This document shows, in pieces, positions 11,001 through 20,720 of a DNA stretch of 22,500 bases. Origin of the DNA: Actinidia chinensis. Lineage: Eukaryota > Streptophyta > Magnoliopsida > Ericales > Actinidiaceae. A program made the position numbers and the translations under genes. A model generated the notes under the pieces. It saw only the letters and a program-made list of their open reading frames with translations. It had not been told where the DNA came from and did no database searches. The stretch covers positions 30,001-52,500 of the forward strand of contig VIGQ01001418.1 in assembly GCA_009663005.1 (NCBI GenBank), in the 5' to 3' direction. The stretch's first letter is position 1. The number at the start of each line of letters is the position of its first letter.

Positions 11001-11820
11001 AAACATTAACACGTGTGAAGAAAAAACTATTCAGAGAAGGGATGCCCAATAATCGTTTTATGATCCACCAAAAACACAAGATCGTATGCAAAAACTAAGA
11101 AAGCTTTTGTCCCAGTTTGGATAAGTAGAACTGACCAACCTATCATATGAGATCATATAAGAAAAACCAGAAGCACGACGTAGAAAGAATAAAAAAATGC
11201 TTCATTTACAAATTTTATGGTAGTTTTAAAAAGATTACCCACATCAGATTAGAACCCCAAAAAGCACTGATTGATATGGAATATTGTAGACCATTAAAGC
11301 TTCCTCAAAAGAAAAAGTCAAAAAATGCTATGCGTGCTCCAAGAGATGGTATAAGAAGCAAAAAAAAATTCTCTGAAATGTACATTTGCATAAGTGGTGG
11401 ACCATCCATAAAACAAAAGCATGCCTTGTACCTTATTTTCTAGTATAATCAAAGGTGAGAAATACATGGAGACAGCTAAGAATACACAAAAAAAATTGAA
11501 AAAATAACAATAAAATCTATGTTTGATTCCAATAAAACCAAGCCATGGTTTCAATGAATGATTCCAATAAAAACAAAGCCAGGTTCAATGAACTATGAAG
11601 TTAAAATTTTTTGAAAACAATGTCTTATATTCCTAGAGGAATCTCAATTATGTCAATTTGTCTTTGTGCATTGTATTTAATAACAGAACAGGATCTCTGT
11701 TGTTTCTCTCATGCTCTTATATCTTCCTATCTATTTTTGTCAATATAAAATAATCGAAAAAAAGAGAATCATAATCAATGGCCTGAGGAAACCAGCCATC
11801 CCCACACTATTTTCAACACT
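8050..11820. other. Long AT-rich stretch without a supported gene
   Basis: The longest frame is on the minus strand at 8969-9340 (123 codons). It shows no conserved motif, and its hydrophobic composition is typical of translated AT-rich DNA. The minus frames at 10774-11091 and 11318-11554 and the plus frame at 11147-11443 are similar. A C8 tract lies at 9862-9869. A 'GGTGTTTGGATTAGTAGAGGG' stretch near 8666 resembles one end of a MITE, but no matching inverted end follows. Confidence 0.5.
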
Positions 11821-11825
11821 GTCAC

Positions 11826-11964
11826 TATATTTGGATGAAGGATTTAGGAGAATTTGGGAGAAAAATATAACTTAAAAAAAATATTAAATCTAAACCATTA
11901 AATCCTTATTACACTTTTCCATTTCCTTTTTTGTTCCCTTCACCAAATCTTAATCCAAACACAG
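11826..11964. mobile_element. MITE-like element with short inverted ends
   Basis: The left end reads TATTTGGATGAAGGATTTAG. The right end, reverse-complemented, reads CTGTGTTTGGATTAAGATTTGG. The two share the TTTGGATxAAG.ATTTxG core. Between them lie about 90 bp of A/T-rich sequence with no coding capacity. The 'TGTTTGGAT' end is common among small non-autonomous DNA transposons of woody and other eudicots. No clear target-site duplication can be read, so the exact ends and superfamily are uncertain. Confidence 0.5.
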
Positions 11965-11969
11965 CGTAG

Positions 11970-12590
11970 ACTCAATACTTGATTAAATAAATAAAGCAAC
12001 AGTAGAATCCGAAAATTAAAAATCTGGTATATGACAAATGGGACCTCGTCATGCATCGTTAAGATCGAAAACAATATGCGATATGATTGCAGCAAATGGC
12101 ATTGTGCTATATTCCTATTTCTCTATCAACAAAACAAGTTTGATGCGCAAGAGACGGGATAATAAGAATAAGACACTAGAATTATCAAACTCATATGGCT
12201 GTCTAGTTATACTTCCTCTAGTCATCTAATTTCTCGTAAGCAACAAAGATATTTATAATCACCTACCCTCTGTTTCTTCTGCGGACCTTAATAAATCCAA
12301 TAACAATGATCATAAGCGAAGTCATGTATTGACTTGACTCCAAAACCTAGCACCGTAAATAATGTTAATTGAAAAACATAGAAAACAACTACAAATAATT
12401 TCGTATTGAAGAGCCAAAAGCAATATCAAATATAAAACTGACACAACAAAGATTCAAGAACAACCCGTGTTTGCATTTCAAAGTTTGCCCTAGTGGGGAC
12501 AATGCTGTGTGACACCAGGTTTACACAAACCCATGTCTTCAAGTCAATCCTTGTTTTCCAGATTTTCTCAAGATATCAGAAGAATCGTTA
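11970..12590. other. Non-coding stretch, nothing recognised
   Basis: AT-rich sequence with short frames only. The 63-codon plus-strand frame at 12038-12229 has no motif or plausible context. Confidence 0.45.
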
Positions 12591-12597
12591 CCCTCTA

Positions 12598-12728
12598 TTT
12601 GGTTGCGAGAAAATCAATGAAGGAAAAGTAAAAACAACCCAAGATTCAAAAACTCACATCTTTTCCTGAGCAACCAAACTGGACAGTCTGAACCTCATTC
12701 TGTTTGGGTGATAAGAAAATCAATGAAG
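12598..12728. repeat. Inverted/direct copies of a 'TTTGGTTGC..GAGAAAAT' repeat
   Basis: TTTGGTTGCGAGAAAAT (12598-12614) is followed at 12661-12680 by its near inverse TTTTCCTGAGCAACCAAACT, giving arms of about 17-20 bp around 46 bp. A direct, more diverged copy, CTGTTTGGGTGATAAGAAAATCAATGAAG, starts at 12700. Related sequence recurs at 13021-13153 and 14371-14513. The inverted arms suggest a short foldback element, but no flanking duplication was found. Confidence 0.55.
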
Positions 12729-13020
12729 TTATTTTTTAAAAAAAAAATAATAATAAAGAAAATAGCAGGATTCAAGAACTTGCTTCTTTTCCATAAACTC
12801 GTTTGCTGAGAGATCAATGAAAGAGGTGTAAAATAAAGACGCACAAGGAAAAAAAAACCCAATAATCCCCCCCCAAGAACATCGACATCGCTTAGTTAAC
12901 ACAGTGTAATTCGAGAAACCAAACTGAATAGCAAGATGTTGGATGGAAGTTGAAATTAAAGAAGAGAAATAAGTGAACAGATTGAAAGAGATCGGAAGTG
13001 TGTTTTGCGACAATCAAACT

Positions 13021-13153
13021 GAACACTAACTTTGTTTGGTTGCCGAGAACATAAATGAAAAAAGAGAAACAAAAATTACTCTAAAGAAAAAACACTAAGA
13101 TTCAAGAAATCCATCTTTTCGTTAAAACCTGTTTTCTGAGCGCGAAAACTGAC
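13021..13153. repeat. Dispersed direct repeat, copy 1
   Basis: This 130-bp block shares GAACA.TAACT, TTTGGTTGCC, ATGAAAAAAGAGAAACAAAAA, TCTAAAGAAAAA, AAGATTCA and CTGTTTTCTGAGC in the same order as 14371-14513. The copies lie 1,350 bp apart, in the same orientation. It belongs to the family seen at 12598-12728. Confidence 0.75.
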
Positions 13154-13221
13154 AAAACATGATTCGGCTGAAGAGATTAGGTTATGTGCGAACGGTAAGG
13201 GGAATTTGGGTTGACTGAGTT

Positions 13222-13790
13222 TGCACTTCCACCCACGTGATTCCAATTGTCCGTAGTGGGTTTTTTATTTTCTTGGAAAAATTTCATTCTTCTGATTTCA
13301 ATTTCAGGGAACTGCCATTTGGCCTTCTCTCAAAGGGTGAGCGAACCCTAAAGATGCCTCAACCGTGCTGGAACGCTCCGCTATCTACCAATTAATCCAC
13401 AATCTCCTCTGCTAAACACACAAATCATCAAACATCAACCCTAAGTCCTCAAGAAACTCGAGAATTACGAAACTCACATCAATATGTAGGCATAGAATAA
13501 TAACGGACTCAAATAAATTTTAAAACAACAGACACAAGTCATCAATCAAAGATAACCCCTCGGCACCAAGAAACTCAAGAATACTAAAAATCAAACACCA
13601 CCACCGAATAAAGATCAGTTAACAAAACTCGACTAAAAATTGAAAACGCACAAATTATAATCATCAAGATCAAAAGCCCCGGCCATGAGGGGTCAAGAAT
13701 ACAAAGCTCAAAACCACAAACACATAAATCAAAATAATTTTGCAATTTAGAAGAAATAAAGATTCGATTAAAATTACACAATCGAGGCTT
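13222..13790. repeat. Segmental duplication, copy 1 (partner at 21908-22500)
   Basis: From TTTGCAC.TTCACCCACGTGA onward this block aligns along its whole length with 21908-22500. Shared landmarks in order are TTCTTGGAAAAATTTCA, AGATGCCTCA, TGCT.GAAC, AATCCACAATCTC, CCTAAGTCCTCAAGAAACTC, AATAACGGACTCAA and AATAAAGATT. Differences are scattered single-base insertions and substitutions, plus one longer gap near 13590. It lies upstream of the retrotransposon. With its partner it defines a tandem duplication of about 1.83 kb once the element is removed. Confidence 0.85.
13425..13790. repeat. Three-unit tandem repeat, period 114-122 bp
   Basis: Units start at the TCATCA anchors at 13425, 13539 and 13661. 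Each contains in order 'ATCAAAxATCAAx-CCC', 'AAGAAACTCAAGAATxAC', 'AAAACCAC/AAACTCAC', 'AxAATAA', and an 'ACTCxAxTAAAATT' end. The third unit is the most diverged. The same three units exist in the duplicate at 22110-22490. There is no reading frame through them. They lie on the downstream side of a candidate minus-strand exon and are probably intronic. Confidence 0.65.
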
Positions 13791-13979
13791 TGTGTCACCA
13801 TCCTTCGCAAGTTCGAGATAACGTGAACTGCGCGCTTGGCAGCGTCTTGAAACAAGGATTTCCACTTGCGTGCGAATTTTGCGAATGAGATCTTGATGAG
13901 TTTGTCGAGGAGAGAGAGCGGCAATCTGCTCCAAAATCATCTCACTGCATTTCTCATAGTTTCTCTTTGCATTTGTTCT
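13780..13979 (-). CDS. Candidate coding exon, unrecognised
   Basis: The minus strand from about 13979 is locally richer in G+C and open in two frames. One frame reads MILEQIAALSPRQTHQDLI from an ATG at 13940, in a stretch suited to amphipathic helices. The overlapping frame reads KFARKWKSLFQDAAKRAV. A TTTGAAG that could be an acceptor precedes it at about 13981. I do not recognise either product. The surrounding sequence shows signs of base-level indel error, so the true frame may switch within the exon. It lies downstream, on the same strand, of the TATA box and leader at 14580-14822, and could be the second exon of that transcript. Confidence 0.3.
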
Positions 13980-13989
13980 TCAAATGTGA

Positions 13990-14370
13990 AATTACACATT
14001 AAAGGAGGACATTATCTGGAAAAATAATATTAGTTCCTAAATATGAATGAATAAACAACATGATTATTATTGCTGGGCAATGCAGGAATGAAAAAATATT
14101 CAAAGACATATAATGTGAACTTCCAATTGATTTCTTGATGTTTGAACAATGAATATTCAGGGAGTTTACTGCCTATGCGCTTGCCTCTAATCATACTAGC
14201 CAGACAGACACTAGAATACTTAGATTAATATCATAGATAGAAATACAACACTCCAAATAAAGAGAGAAAAATCTAATGAATGCACTGATTAAATTTTAGA
14301 TCATAAACTGCTTTAAAACAACTCAATAAAATGTCTTTTTTGTTAAAACCCTGTTTCTAAGCGAGAACAC
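13990..14370. other. Non-coding stretch, nothing recognised
   Basis: AT-rich sequence between the candidate exon and the second dispersed repeat copy. It would be intron of a minus-strand transcript if the 14.8-kb promoter is real. Confidence 0.4.
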
Positions 14371-14513
14371 TGAACAATAACTCTTTTTGGTTGCCAAAAA
14401 ATCAAAATGAAAAAAGAGAAACAAAAAATTACTTCTAAAGAAAAACCCCAAGATTCATGAACTCCGTCTTTTTACTTAAAAAAACCCTGTTTTCTGAGCA
14501 ACCAAACTGAACA
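14371..14513. repeat. Dispersed direct repeat, copy 2
   Basis: Partner of 13021-13153 (see the shared blocks there). It ends with TTTTCTGAGCAACCAAACTGAAC, which also matches the inverted arm at 12661-12680. Confidence 0.75.
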
Positions 14514-14577
14514 TTAAACCGAATCTTGCAATAAATCTTGAAAAAATAAAGTATATCAAGAATTGTTTGAATCAAAA

Positions 14578-14822
14578 TTAAAGAAGAAGAAAAGTAAGAC
14601 ACCGAGATTGACAGAGAGAGAAAGATTTACATACATATAAAGAATTAAGGCAAATAAGATCCATGAAAGACATTCTCCACTGTGGAATTATGCGTACAGG
14701 TTGAGACAGGGGGTGAGAGAGGGGGTTAAACATACGCATTGCGGTTATTGTGATTGCATACGCTACAGAGAGAGAGGAGAGAGTTTTAGAAGAGGCGGTT
14801 GCCTGTGCTTTTGATATAAAGT
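14578..14822 (-). promoter_or_regulatory. TATA box, CT-rich leader and possible first exon, minus strand
   Basis: The minus strand reads CTTTATATCAAA at 14811-14822. About 30 bp on comes a CT-rich leader (CTCTCTCCTCTCTCTCTG), a typical plant Y-patch arrangement. The leader has a 4-codon upstream ORF beginning with the ATG at about 14758. The next ATG at 14739 opens a frame (MRMFNPLSHPLSQPVRII...) to 14578, with possible donors GTATGT/GTAAAT near 14630. No protein family is recognised. The retrotransposon is inserted about 140 bp upstream of this promoter. Confidence 0.35.
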
Positions 14823-14950
14823 GAATCGAGCTTCGGTCGATACTAGGTTTGTGCACGCACATGGCTGAAAGATTATATTACGTGGCAAAACGGTGATTAG
14901 CGAATTGCGCGGGGCTGTGGTACGATACCGTTGTGAGTAGTGAAAACGTG

Positions 14951-14955
14951 TAGAC
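14951..14955. repeat. Left target-site duplication (TAGAC)
   Basis: TAGAC precedes the first TG of the 5' LTR. TGAGAC follows the last CA of the 3' LTR (21809-21814). Allowing one inserted G these are the same 5-bp site, the usual size for copia integrase. Confidence 0.55.
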
Positions 14956-15454
14956 TGTTATTTCACGATATTAATGTGGCCCCCAACTAGTCTCCACGTT
15001 TTTAGGCATATGTTATACTAAGGACTCCAATTAATTAAGGCCAAGTAAAAGATAGTTAAATCCTAATTATAGTTTAAATAGAAAACAACTCCTTTAGAAA
15101 AAAGGAGAACCATGATGCCGATAGGAATCTTTTGAGAGTATATCTTAGGCCCTCTTTCTCTCTATATTAAAGATCAGGATAACCCCCCCTTTGAACGTAT
15201 GATTTTTTTTCCATCATCATTTAGAATATTGCCGTATCCTTTAAAGTTAGAGACAGAAGAAGAGGTGAGCCAGAAATTAAAGCTATTCAATATTTGAAGG
15301 GGCCTCATTCCATCAATTGATCAGATGCTAATAAAGGTCAATATATACTACATTAAGTATTGTAGAATAATTATTTTATAGATGTATAATTCAAGATCCT
15401 ATTCGATTTTAATTTCGCAATAATTAGTCGAACGAATTAATTTTTTATCTTACA
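14956..15454 (+). repeat. 5' LTR (499 bp)
   Basis: It begins TGTTATTTCACG and ends CTTACA, and is collinear with 21302-21808. Internal landmarks shared with the 3' LTR are TAGTCTCCACGTTTTTAGGCAT, GGCCCTCTT, GTTAGAGACAGA and CAAGATCCTATTCGATTTTA. A TATATTAA at 15163-15170 is a possible LTR TATA box. Differences from the 3' copy are mainly 1-3 bp insertions in either copy. Confidence 0.95.
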
Positions 15455-15456
15455 GT

Positions 15457-15470
15457 TGGTATCAGAGCCA
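15457..15470 (+). other. Primer-binding site, initiator Met-tRNA
   Basis: TGGTATCAGAGCCA, two bases after the LTR end, is complementary to the 3' end of plant tRNA-iMet. It primes minus-strand DNA synthesis and is the commonest PBS of plant copia elements. Confidence 0.95.
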
Positions 15471-16789
15471 TGAATTTATTGAATCAAAAATATAGTATTA
15501 AAACCTATGTTTTTTGTTGCAATTATTTATTATATTCATGATTATTAGTATGATATATGTATGATTGTCTAAATATGTAAATATAATTATGAAGTTCAGA
15601 AGCACTCACATGTTTTGTTATACATAAGCAAAGTAGAACAACTAGAATTGCGGATTGCGCACATCACACCAAACACACAAAAAAAACGATATGTTGGTTG
15701 CCCTTGCTTTCCTTGTTCAGTTTTAAATATGTAAATGAGAATTAATGCCCCCATGACCTATAGAAATTATAAATAACTTCGAGAAGTAGTGCAACAATTA
15801 TTGTCATGGGCTCAATACCGTTAGATGGCAATGTATGGCATAATCGCATCATTTGCGCCCGAGCACGGGTTAGATGGTTTGTTAGATGTATATTATTTAT
15901 ATGCCACTCATTATTATACAATTTATTTTGATGTATGTTTGATTTATGTTTCTTGCCGGCAACAATTGCGGTGCTTCATCGTTACTCAATTTGACATACC
16001 CTATTTTAGCCTATGGTAAGTTTTCAGTTCATATAGTGAGTTGTAGGTTCTGGAAGACGAGGGTCAGTATGTGAACAAAAATACAGTTTTTGTAACCCAT
16101 ATTCTATAAATGACAGTTTTATCCAGATTTGTAAATTACAGTTTTAAACTCAAATTTTAAAATTACAGTTTTAACCCAAAATTCTGGAAATTACAGTTTT
16201 AAACCAGTTAAAAAAAAAATTATTACAGTTTTAATCCCAGATTAAAATAAAAAAAAATAATATAATGTTAATTGAATTTGAATAAAAAAAAGAGAATATT
16301 ATTGGTTAGTTCAATATTCATGGGAATTACTAGTAGTAGTTGCCAAAGTGACACTAAGTCAGTAATCCTATGAATAACGAACTACATAAAAGAATTGTAA
16401 AAGGGCAATCAATATTAAAGACAATAAATATTCTATTGCAGTCATAATTAGGAGAATGAGATTAGCAACCAAGGGAGAGTCACATTTAAATAATTATGAA
16501 CTGGTTTTAGAGAGAAATAATTTGTCCGACTTATTAAGTTAGCTGATTGGATATCAAAGGTTAGCCAGGATTAATTTAATAAGTTGTACCAAATTATTTA
16601 GGCCTACATGGTGATTATTTTAAACCCAGTATTATGAGTGAACACTGCGATTATGCCTTAGAGTTCACCCAAAGGAGATCTAGGATGATATCAATAATTC
16701 ATCATTATAATGCTTATATTCTCAAAGACTTTAACTTGCAGCATTGTCTATTTTGTATCAGTCAATTGTTTCAATACTTCATTACACTC
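15471..16789 (+). other. Long untranslated leader of the retrotransposon
   Basis: About 1.3 kb separate the PBS from the first recognisable gag residues, which is long for a copia leader. The frame at 15825-16019 (64 codons) matches no gag. A tandem repeat lies at 16083-16232. Regulatory or packaging sequence, or a nested insertion, are possible; nothing decides between them. Confidence 0.6.
16083..16232 (+). repeat. Six-copy tandem repeat (period about 25-32 bp) in the leader
   Basis: ACAGTTTT occurs at 16083, 16113, 16138, 16165, 16193 and 16225, mostly within AAATTACAGTTTTAAACCCA-like units. Unit length varies from 25 to 32 bp, again through small indels. Confidence 0.85.
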
Positions 16790-17480
16790 TCATGCATCTA
16801 GCGTCCCAGTCCAGAGGATACTTGTTGGCGATCGATTTTTCGGAAAATGGTATGAGCATGTTCAGTTTACACTCGGCGTGATAATGGACCGTGATTGCGC
16901 TTTGACTTGTTGAAAAGCCTGCTGCGACATTATGATGAAATACCGCCAGAAACAAGTTAAACCATGCCAAATTTATGGGAAAGGTCGAACAGGCTCAGTG
17001 GATGTTCATGAAGATGACCATTTGCCCCGAATAATATCAAAACCTCCTGACACAGACCTCTAATGCACTGGAATATTTAAAGGCTGTAGATGACCGCCTT
17101 TAAATCTGCTGATAAATCACATTGCCTGGCACTATCATGGCTGAATTAACACCAATGAAATGATGTACAACCAGAGCGAGTTCAGGAGCCCACATTCTGA
17201 CATGTCTGATAAAGCCTTTGCCAAAGCTTGATTCCTTGAGACATGCAAGTGGTATGCAGTCGCTTCCTGGTTCCAGGTTATCTCAAATCACTTCCTTCAC
17301 AGTTCGGCCCATTCAAAATCCATTAAACACCAATAAGACAAGTGGAGGTTGAATGAGCTAACTAATATGTGCTGTTCAGGAGGAAGTGAGATTGAGAGAG
17401 GAAGGACGCCAAACGCACTTTCGGCTTTAACTCAAGGGAGGAATGAAGGAGGAGGAAAAATTCGGTAAGGCTAAGAAAAA
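16790..17480 (+). pseudogene. gag: copia gag, UBN2-type capsid region, frame-broken
   Basis: Recognisable blocks are KWYEHVQFTLGV (from 16845) near the N-terminus of the capsid-like domain and MKMTICPE (from about 17009) in its middle. DKWRLNELTNMC (17337-17372) matches the 'W.LNELTxMC/VQEE' end of UBN2 gag. Between them the frame is lost repeatedly, and stop codons appear inside clearly gag-like sequence. This product would form the virus-like particle in the cytoplasm. The start codon cannot be fixed because the N-terminus is disrupted. Confidence 0.75.
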
Positions 17481-17498
17481 TCTGCCAAAATTTGACGA

Positions 17499-17768
17499 AT
17501 GGACCTGGAGAAAGTAGTCAGGCCATGCCCAAAGAATGGCTTCACTGTCAAGATGCACTTTTGTGCGCCAATAAGGAAGACATGTGAAAGAGGACTTGCC
17601 CAACAAGCCGTAGGGGCTTGTTCGAAAGAAGGTAAGAATTCTTTGTATGGTATGAAATCAAATTCTTGTGAAGTTTACCTTCTATACATGGTGATTGATT
17701 CTGGAGCACACTCCTATTTCAAATCTATGACCCAGGGATACTTACACCGAAAACCGGAGCGAAAGTGA
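17499..17768 (+). pseudogene. gag C-terminus (damaged zinc knuckle) and start of aspartic protease
   Basis: An 89-codon open stretch begins MDLEKVVRPCPKNGFTVK and contains a remnant of a CCHC knuckle (HFC... then Cys residues in shifted frame at 17545-17610). It continues to VIDSGAHSYF, the copia protease active site (Asp-Ser-Gly at about 17696-17704). The knuckle normally binds RNA during packaging and the protease cleaves the polyprotein. The spacing of Cys and His is not canonical as written, consistent with inserted or lost bases. Confidence 0.75.
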
Positions 17769-18180
17769 GAGATCGTTCTATTATGAGGGAACCGTTCTAA
17801 AGATCAAGTGGTAGTTGTTGGCACTTACCGTTTGATTTGAGAGACTGGTCTCAGAATGGATCTCTGAAGAGATAATTTTATGTTCCCTCTATTTCTAGAA
17901 ATTTGTTTCATTATCTAGATTAGATCGTTCTGGATATTCAGTTTTTATTTAGGTGTTGAAAACTCAGTTTGAATTTTAATTTCAATAAAGTTGCGTTTGG
18001 TAATTTATTCTGAGGTTTATATAAAATTCCTTTAAATCATGAGTTTGCACATCTTTGGTAACCCTGCATTCGAATGTTGGTTCAAAACGTAGTAAAATTA
18101 ATGAAAACCATCAACCTTGTGCGCATAATAAACGACTGGGACAATTCAAAGGATAGAATTGAAAGATGGTTAAAGAATGC
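17769..18180 (+). other. Protease to pre-integrase linker, no clear frame
   Basis: This is the stretch where the rest of the protease and the pre-integrase zinc-binding domain should start. Only scattered short matches can be read, and stops occur in all frames. Confidence 0.4.
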
Positions 18181-18990
18181 GGATTTTGGAACTCTCAAAT
18201 TATTGATTTTGAAATATGTGTAGATTGCCCATGAAGAGAAAGCCAAACCAAACATACAAAGAAAGGAGCCACAAGAAGTAAATGAGCTTCTCGAAATAAT
18301 TCACACGGATATTGAGAAATCCAACTCATGTATTAGTGGACAAAATTTATCACCTTTATAGATGATTTCTCACGGTATGGATATTTGTATATAATTTCAT
18401 GAAAGTCTCAGCCGTTGAACATTCTGAAGTGTACATTACTGAGTGTTCGAGAGACAATAGATAGAAAAGTAAAAATAGTGGATCAGAAGAGAGTGCCGGA
18501 ATTTTATGAGTAAATATGATGAGTCAGGCCAAAATCCCCTTGGCCCATTTGCCAAACTCCTTAGTAAAAGCGACGCGCATTCGTGCCCTCCAATACACAA
18601 GCCTCTGGTAGCACAGCAGAATGAGATAGTTGCCCTGAAAGCGTAATCGACACTTATGGATATGCGTAGCCGAGTCTGATGAGTTTGACGAAGCCACTAC
18701 CCAAAGTCTTTGTGGAGTGAAGCACTTAAAACCGCAATGCTATATCGTGAATAGGTGTTCTTAGTAGGCGTCCCAACAACTCCTTTTGAGTTGTGGAATG
18801 GTAGGAAACCCAGTTTGAGACTTTACGTTTAGGGTGGTCCAGCGAAGACGGTAGAATCCTATTAATCCACAAGAAAAGAAATTAGATTATTAGAACAATT
18901 CTGGGAGTATTTCATTGGTTATCCAGAAAATCTAAGGCGGTACAGATTCTATTGTCCTAAACCATAGCTACGAGAATAGTTGAAAACCGG
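18181..18990 (+). pseudogene. copia integrase, frame-broken
   Basis: In order: ICVDC (18214-18228), the Cys pair of the pre-integrase zinc domain; NELLEIIHTDI (18281-18313), carrying the first catalytic Asp of the DDE triad; FIDDFSRYGYLYI (18355-18393); SKYDESGQNP (18509-18538) near the second Asp region; QQN (18614-18622), leading to the catalytic Glu; LWSEALKTA (about 18712); TPFELWNGRKPSLRLY (18779-18826), the copia integrase C-terminal core. These lie in different frames. The enzyme would insert the cDNA into the nucleus and make the 5-bp duplication. The order and the number of motifs leave no doubt about identity. Confidence 0.85.
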
Positions 18991-19265
18991 AAATGCCAGA
19001 TTCTTAGAGAATGGCGAATAGTGGATGTGAGAAATCAAGGAAAGTTGAGTTTCGATGAAGTCAGAGTTGACATCCAACAATTCTTCCTCGTCAAGTAGTT
19101 GTCACTACTCGGAAAACCAGCAGTCTGAGGAGATATGAACAACCTTGAAATAAATGATTCTCCACTCACATGAGGAATCGCCATTGAAAATAATGAGAAC
19201 CACCACAACCGGCCCAGTTCTAAGAAGATCTCAAAAAAAAAGAAGATCTGCCAGCCCAAAGATAT

Positions 19266-19990
19266 GTGGGTATCTACAAGAATCTGATTTTGACATGGAT
19301 TTTTAGAAAGATCCGGTTTCATTTCACAGCGCCATTAGTAGTGATGATTCTAATAAATGGAGTTGATGCCATGAATGATGAGTTGAAATCATGTGCCCAG
19401 AATGATGTCTGGCATCTCGTGAATTGCCTTCTAATTGCAAGAAGAAAAGAAAATCGAGTGTAGATGGTTAGGTCTTTAAGACCAAGCGTGATTCAAAAGG
19501 CAATATCGATCTTTTGAACGATTAAGGCCAGACGATGTGGCTAAGGGTTTCACTCGAAAGAAAGAAGGTATTGACTACAAAGAGACCTTGTCTCCAGTAT
19601 CTAAGAAGGATCGCTTAGAATTATTTAGGCCCCTTGCTAGCATCATTCTATGACTTAGAACTACACAGATGGATGTGAAAATGCTTTCAAATGGTAGTTT
19701 GAATGCAGAAAATTAATAGAACAACCTGAAGGATCGCCAAAGAAAGGAAAAGAGCATTTAGCTTGCAAATTAAAGAAATCTATTTATGGCCTTAAACAAG
19801 ATTCTAGACAATGGCTACTTAAGTGTAATGATACCATTAACTCTTTCGGATTAAGGAAAACGCGTGTTGATCAGTGTATATATCTGAAGGTCAGTGGGAG
19901 TAAGTTTATTATTTTGGGTCTATATGTAGATGATATTTTGTTAGCTTGACAATGATCTTCGTTGGCTTACACGAACCAAGGGATATCTCG
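19266..19990 (+). pseudogene. copia reverse transcriptase, frame-broken but with one clean block
   Basis: AMNDELKSCAQNDVW (from 19368) and VFKTKRDSKGNIDL open the domain. VAKGFTRKKEGIDYKET (from 19537) gives fingers/palm motifs, and QMDVK (near 19669) carries the first catalytic Asp region before a frame loss. From 19761 to 19946 a 62-codon block is uninterrupted. It begins LACKLKKSIYGLKQ and ends LYVDDILLA, with the YVDD active site at 19923-19934 and a stop just after. The conservation of that block beside broken neighbours argues against long evolutionary decay. Confidence 0.9.
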
Positions 19991-20149
19991 CAAAAAAACG
20001 TTAAGATGGTCGATTTAGGTGAGTGAGGCCATCGTATGTTATTGGCATAGAGATAATAAGAGAGCGATCTCGAGGATGCTGCTAGGATTGCCTCTCAGAA
20101 GCGGTATATCGATCGATTTGTTTCGAGAGATTTAATATTGCAGTGTTGC

Positions 20150-20720
20150 TCAGTAAGTGATTCGGCACCTATTGTGAAGAGTGACGGACAAGTTAAATGA
20201 AAGACAATATCAAGGGAATGGGATACTGGAAGCACTAAAGAAGCAGTTTATGCAGATACTTCAGGAACCAAAGACTACATGCTCACTTATAGTAGATCTG
20301 GATCGTTTGGAAGTGATGCCGATACTCGGATTCAGATTCGCTGGTTGTTTGGATAGCAGAAATCAACATCAGGGTTGTTTTCTGTTAATGGGTGGAACAA
20401 TTTCGTGGAAGAGTAGAGCTGATTGTTAAAGCAATCTATTATTGCTGCATCCATGATGGAGGCCGAGTTTGTGGCCCTGCTTTGAGGCCACAGGTTCATG
20501 CTTTATGATGCCGGAATCTGTATCTCAGGACTTAGGTGTTGTGTCGACTCAATTGCCCAAGCCCGGGAATTGACGATATATTGTGACAATCCGCAGCAGT
20601 TTTCTTCTCTAAGAATGGCCACAAGTACTGTAATGGTTCCAAGCCTATGGAAGTTAAGTACTTGGTGTTAGAGAAAGAGCTCCAAGAACAACAAGCTGTC
20701 AATGAGAACATGAGCACCAA
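20150..20720 (+). pseudogene. copia RNase H and C-terminus, frame-broken
   Basis: FAGCLDSRNQHQGCFLLMGG followed by TISWKS (from about 20333) corresponds to the first strand of copia RNase H. SIIAASMMEAEFVAL (20435-20479) holds the catalytic Glu, and YCDNPQQF (from about 20579) the following Asp. After the last recognisable residues (ELQEQQ near 20677) the frame fades. The enzyme degrades the RNA of the hybrid during cDNA synthesis. Confidence 0.8.

Noticed and set aside
13330..13400. tRNA-like stretch (GGTAGATAGCGGAG on the minus strand)
   Set aside because: No cloverleaf can be formed, there is no T-arm GTTCGAATC, and it is not conserved between the two duplicate copies.
15825..16019. 64-codon frame in the retrotransposon leader as the gag start
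   Set aside because: It does not match gag. The recognisable capsid N-terminus begins about 800 bp later.
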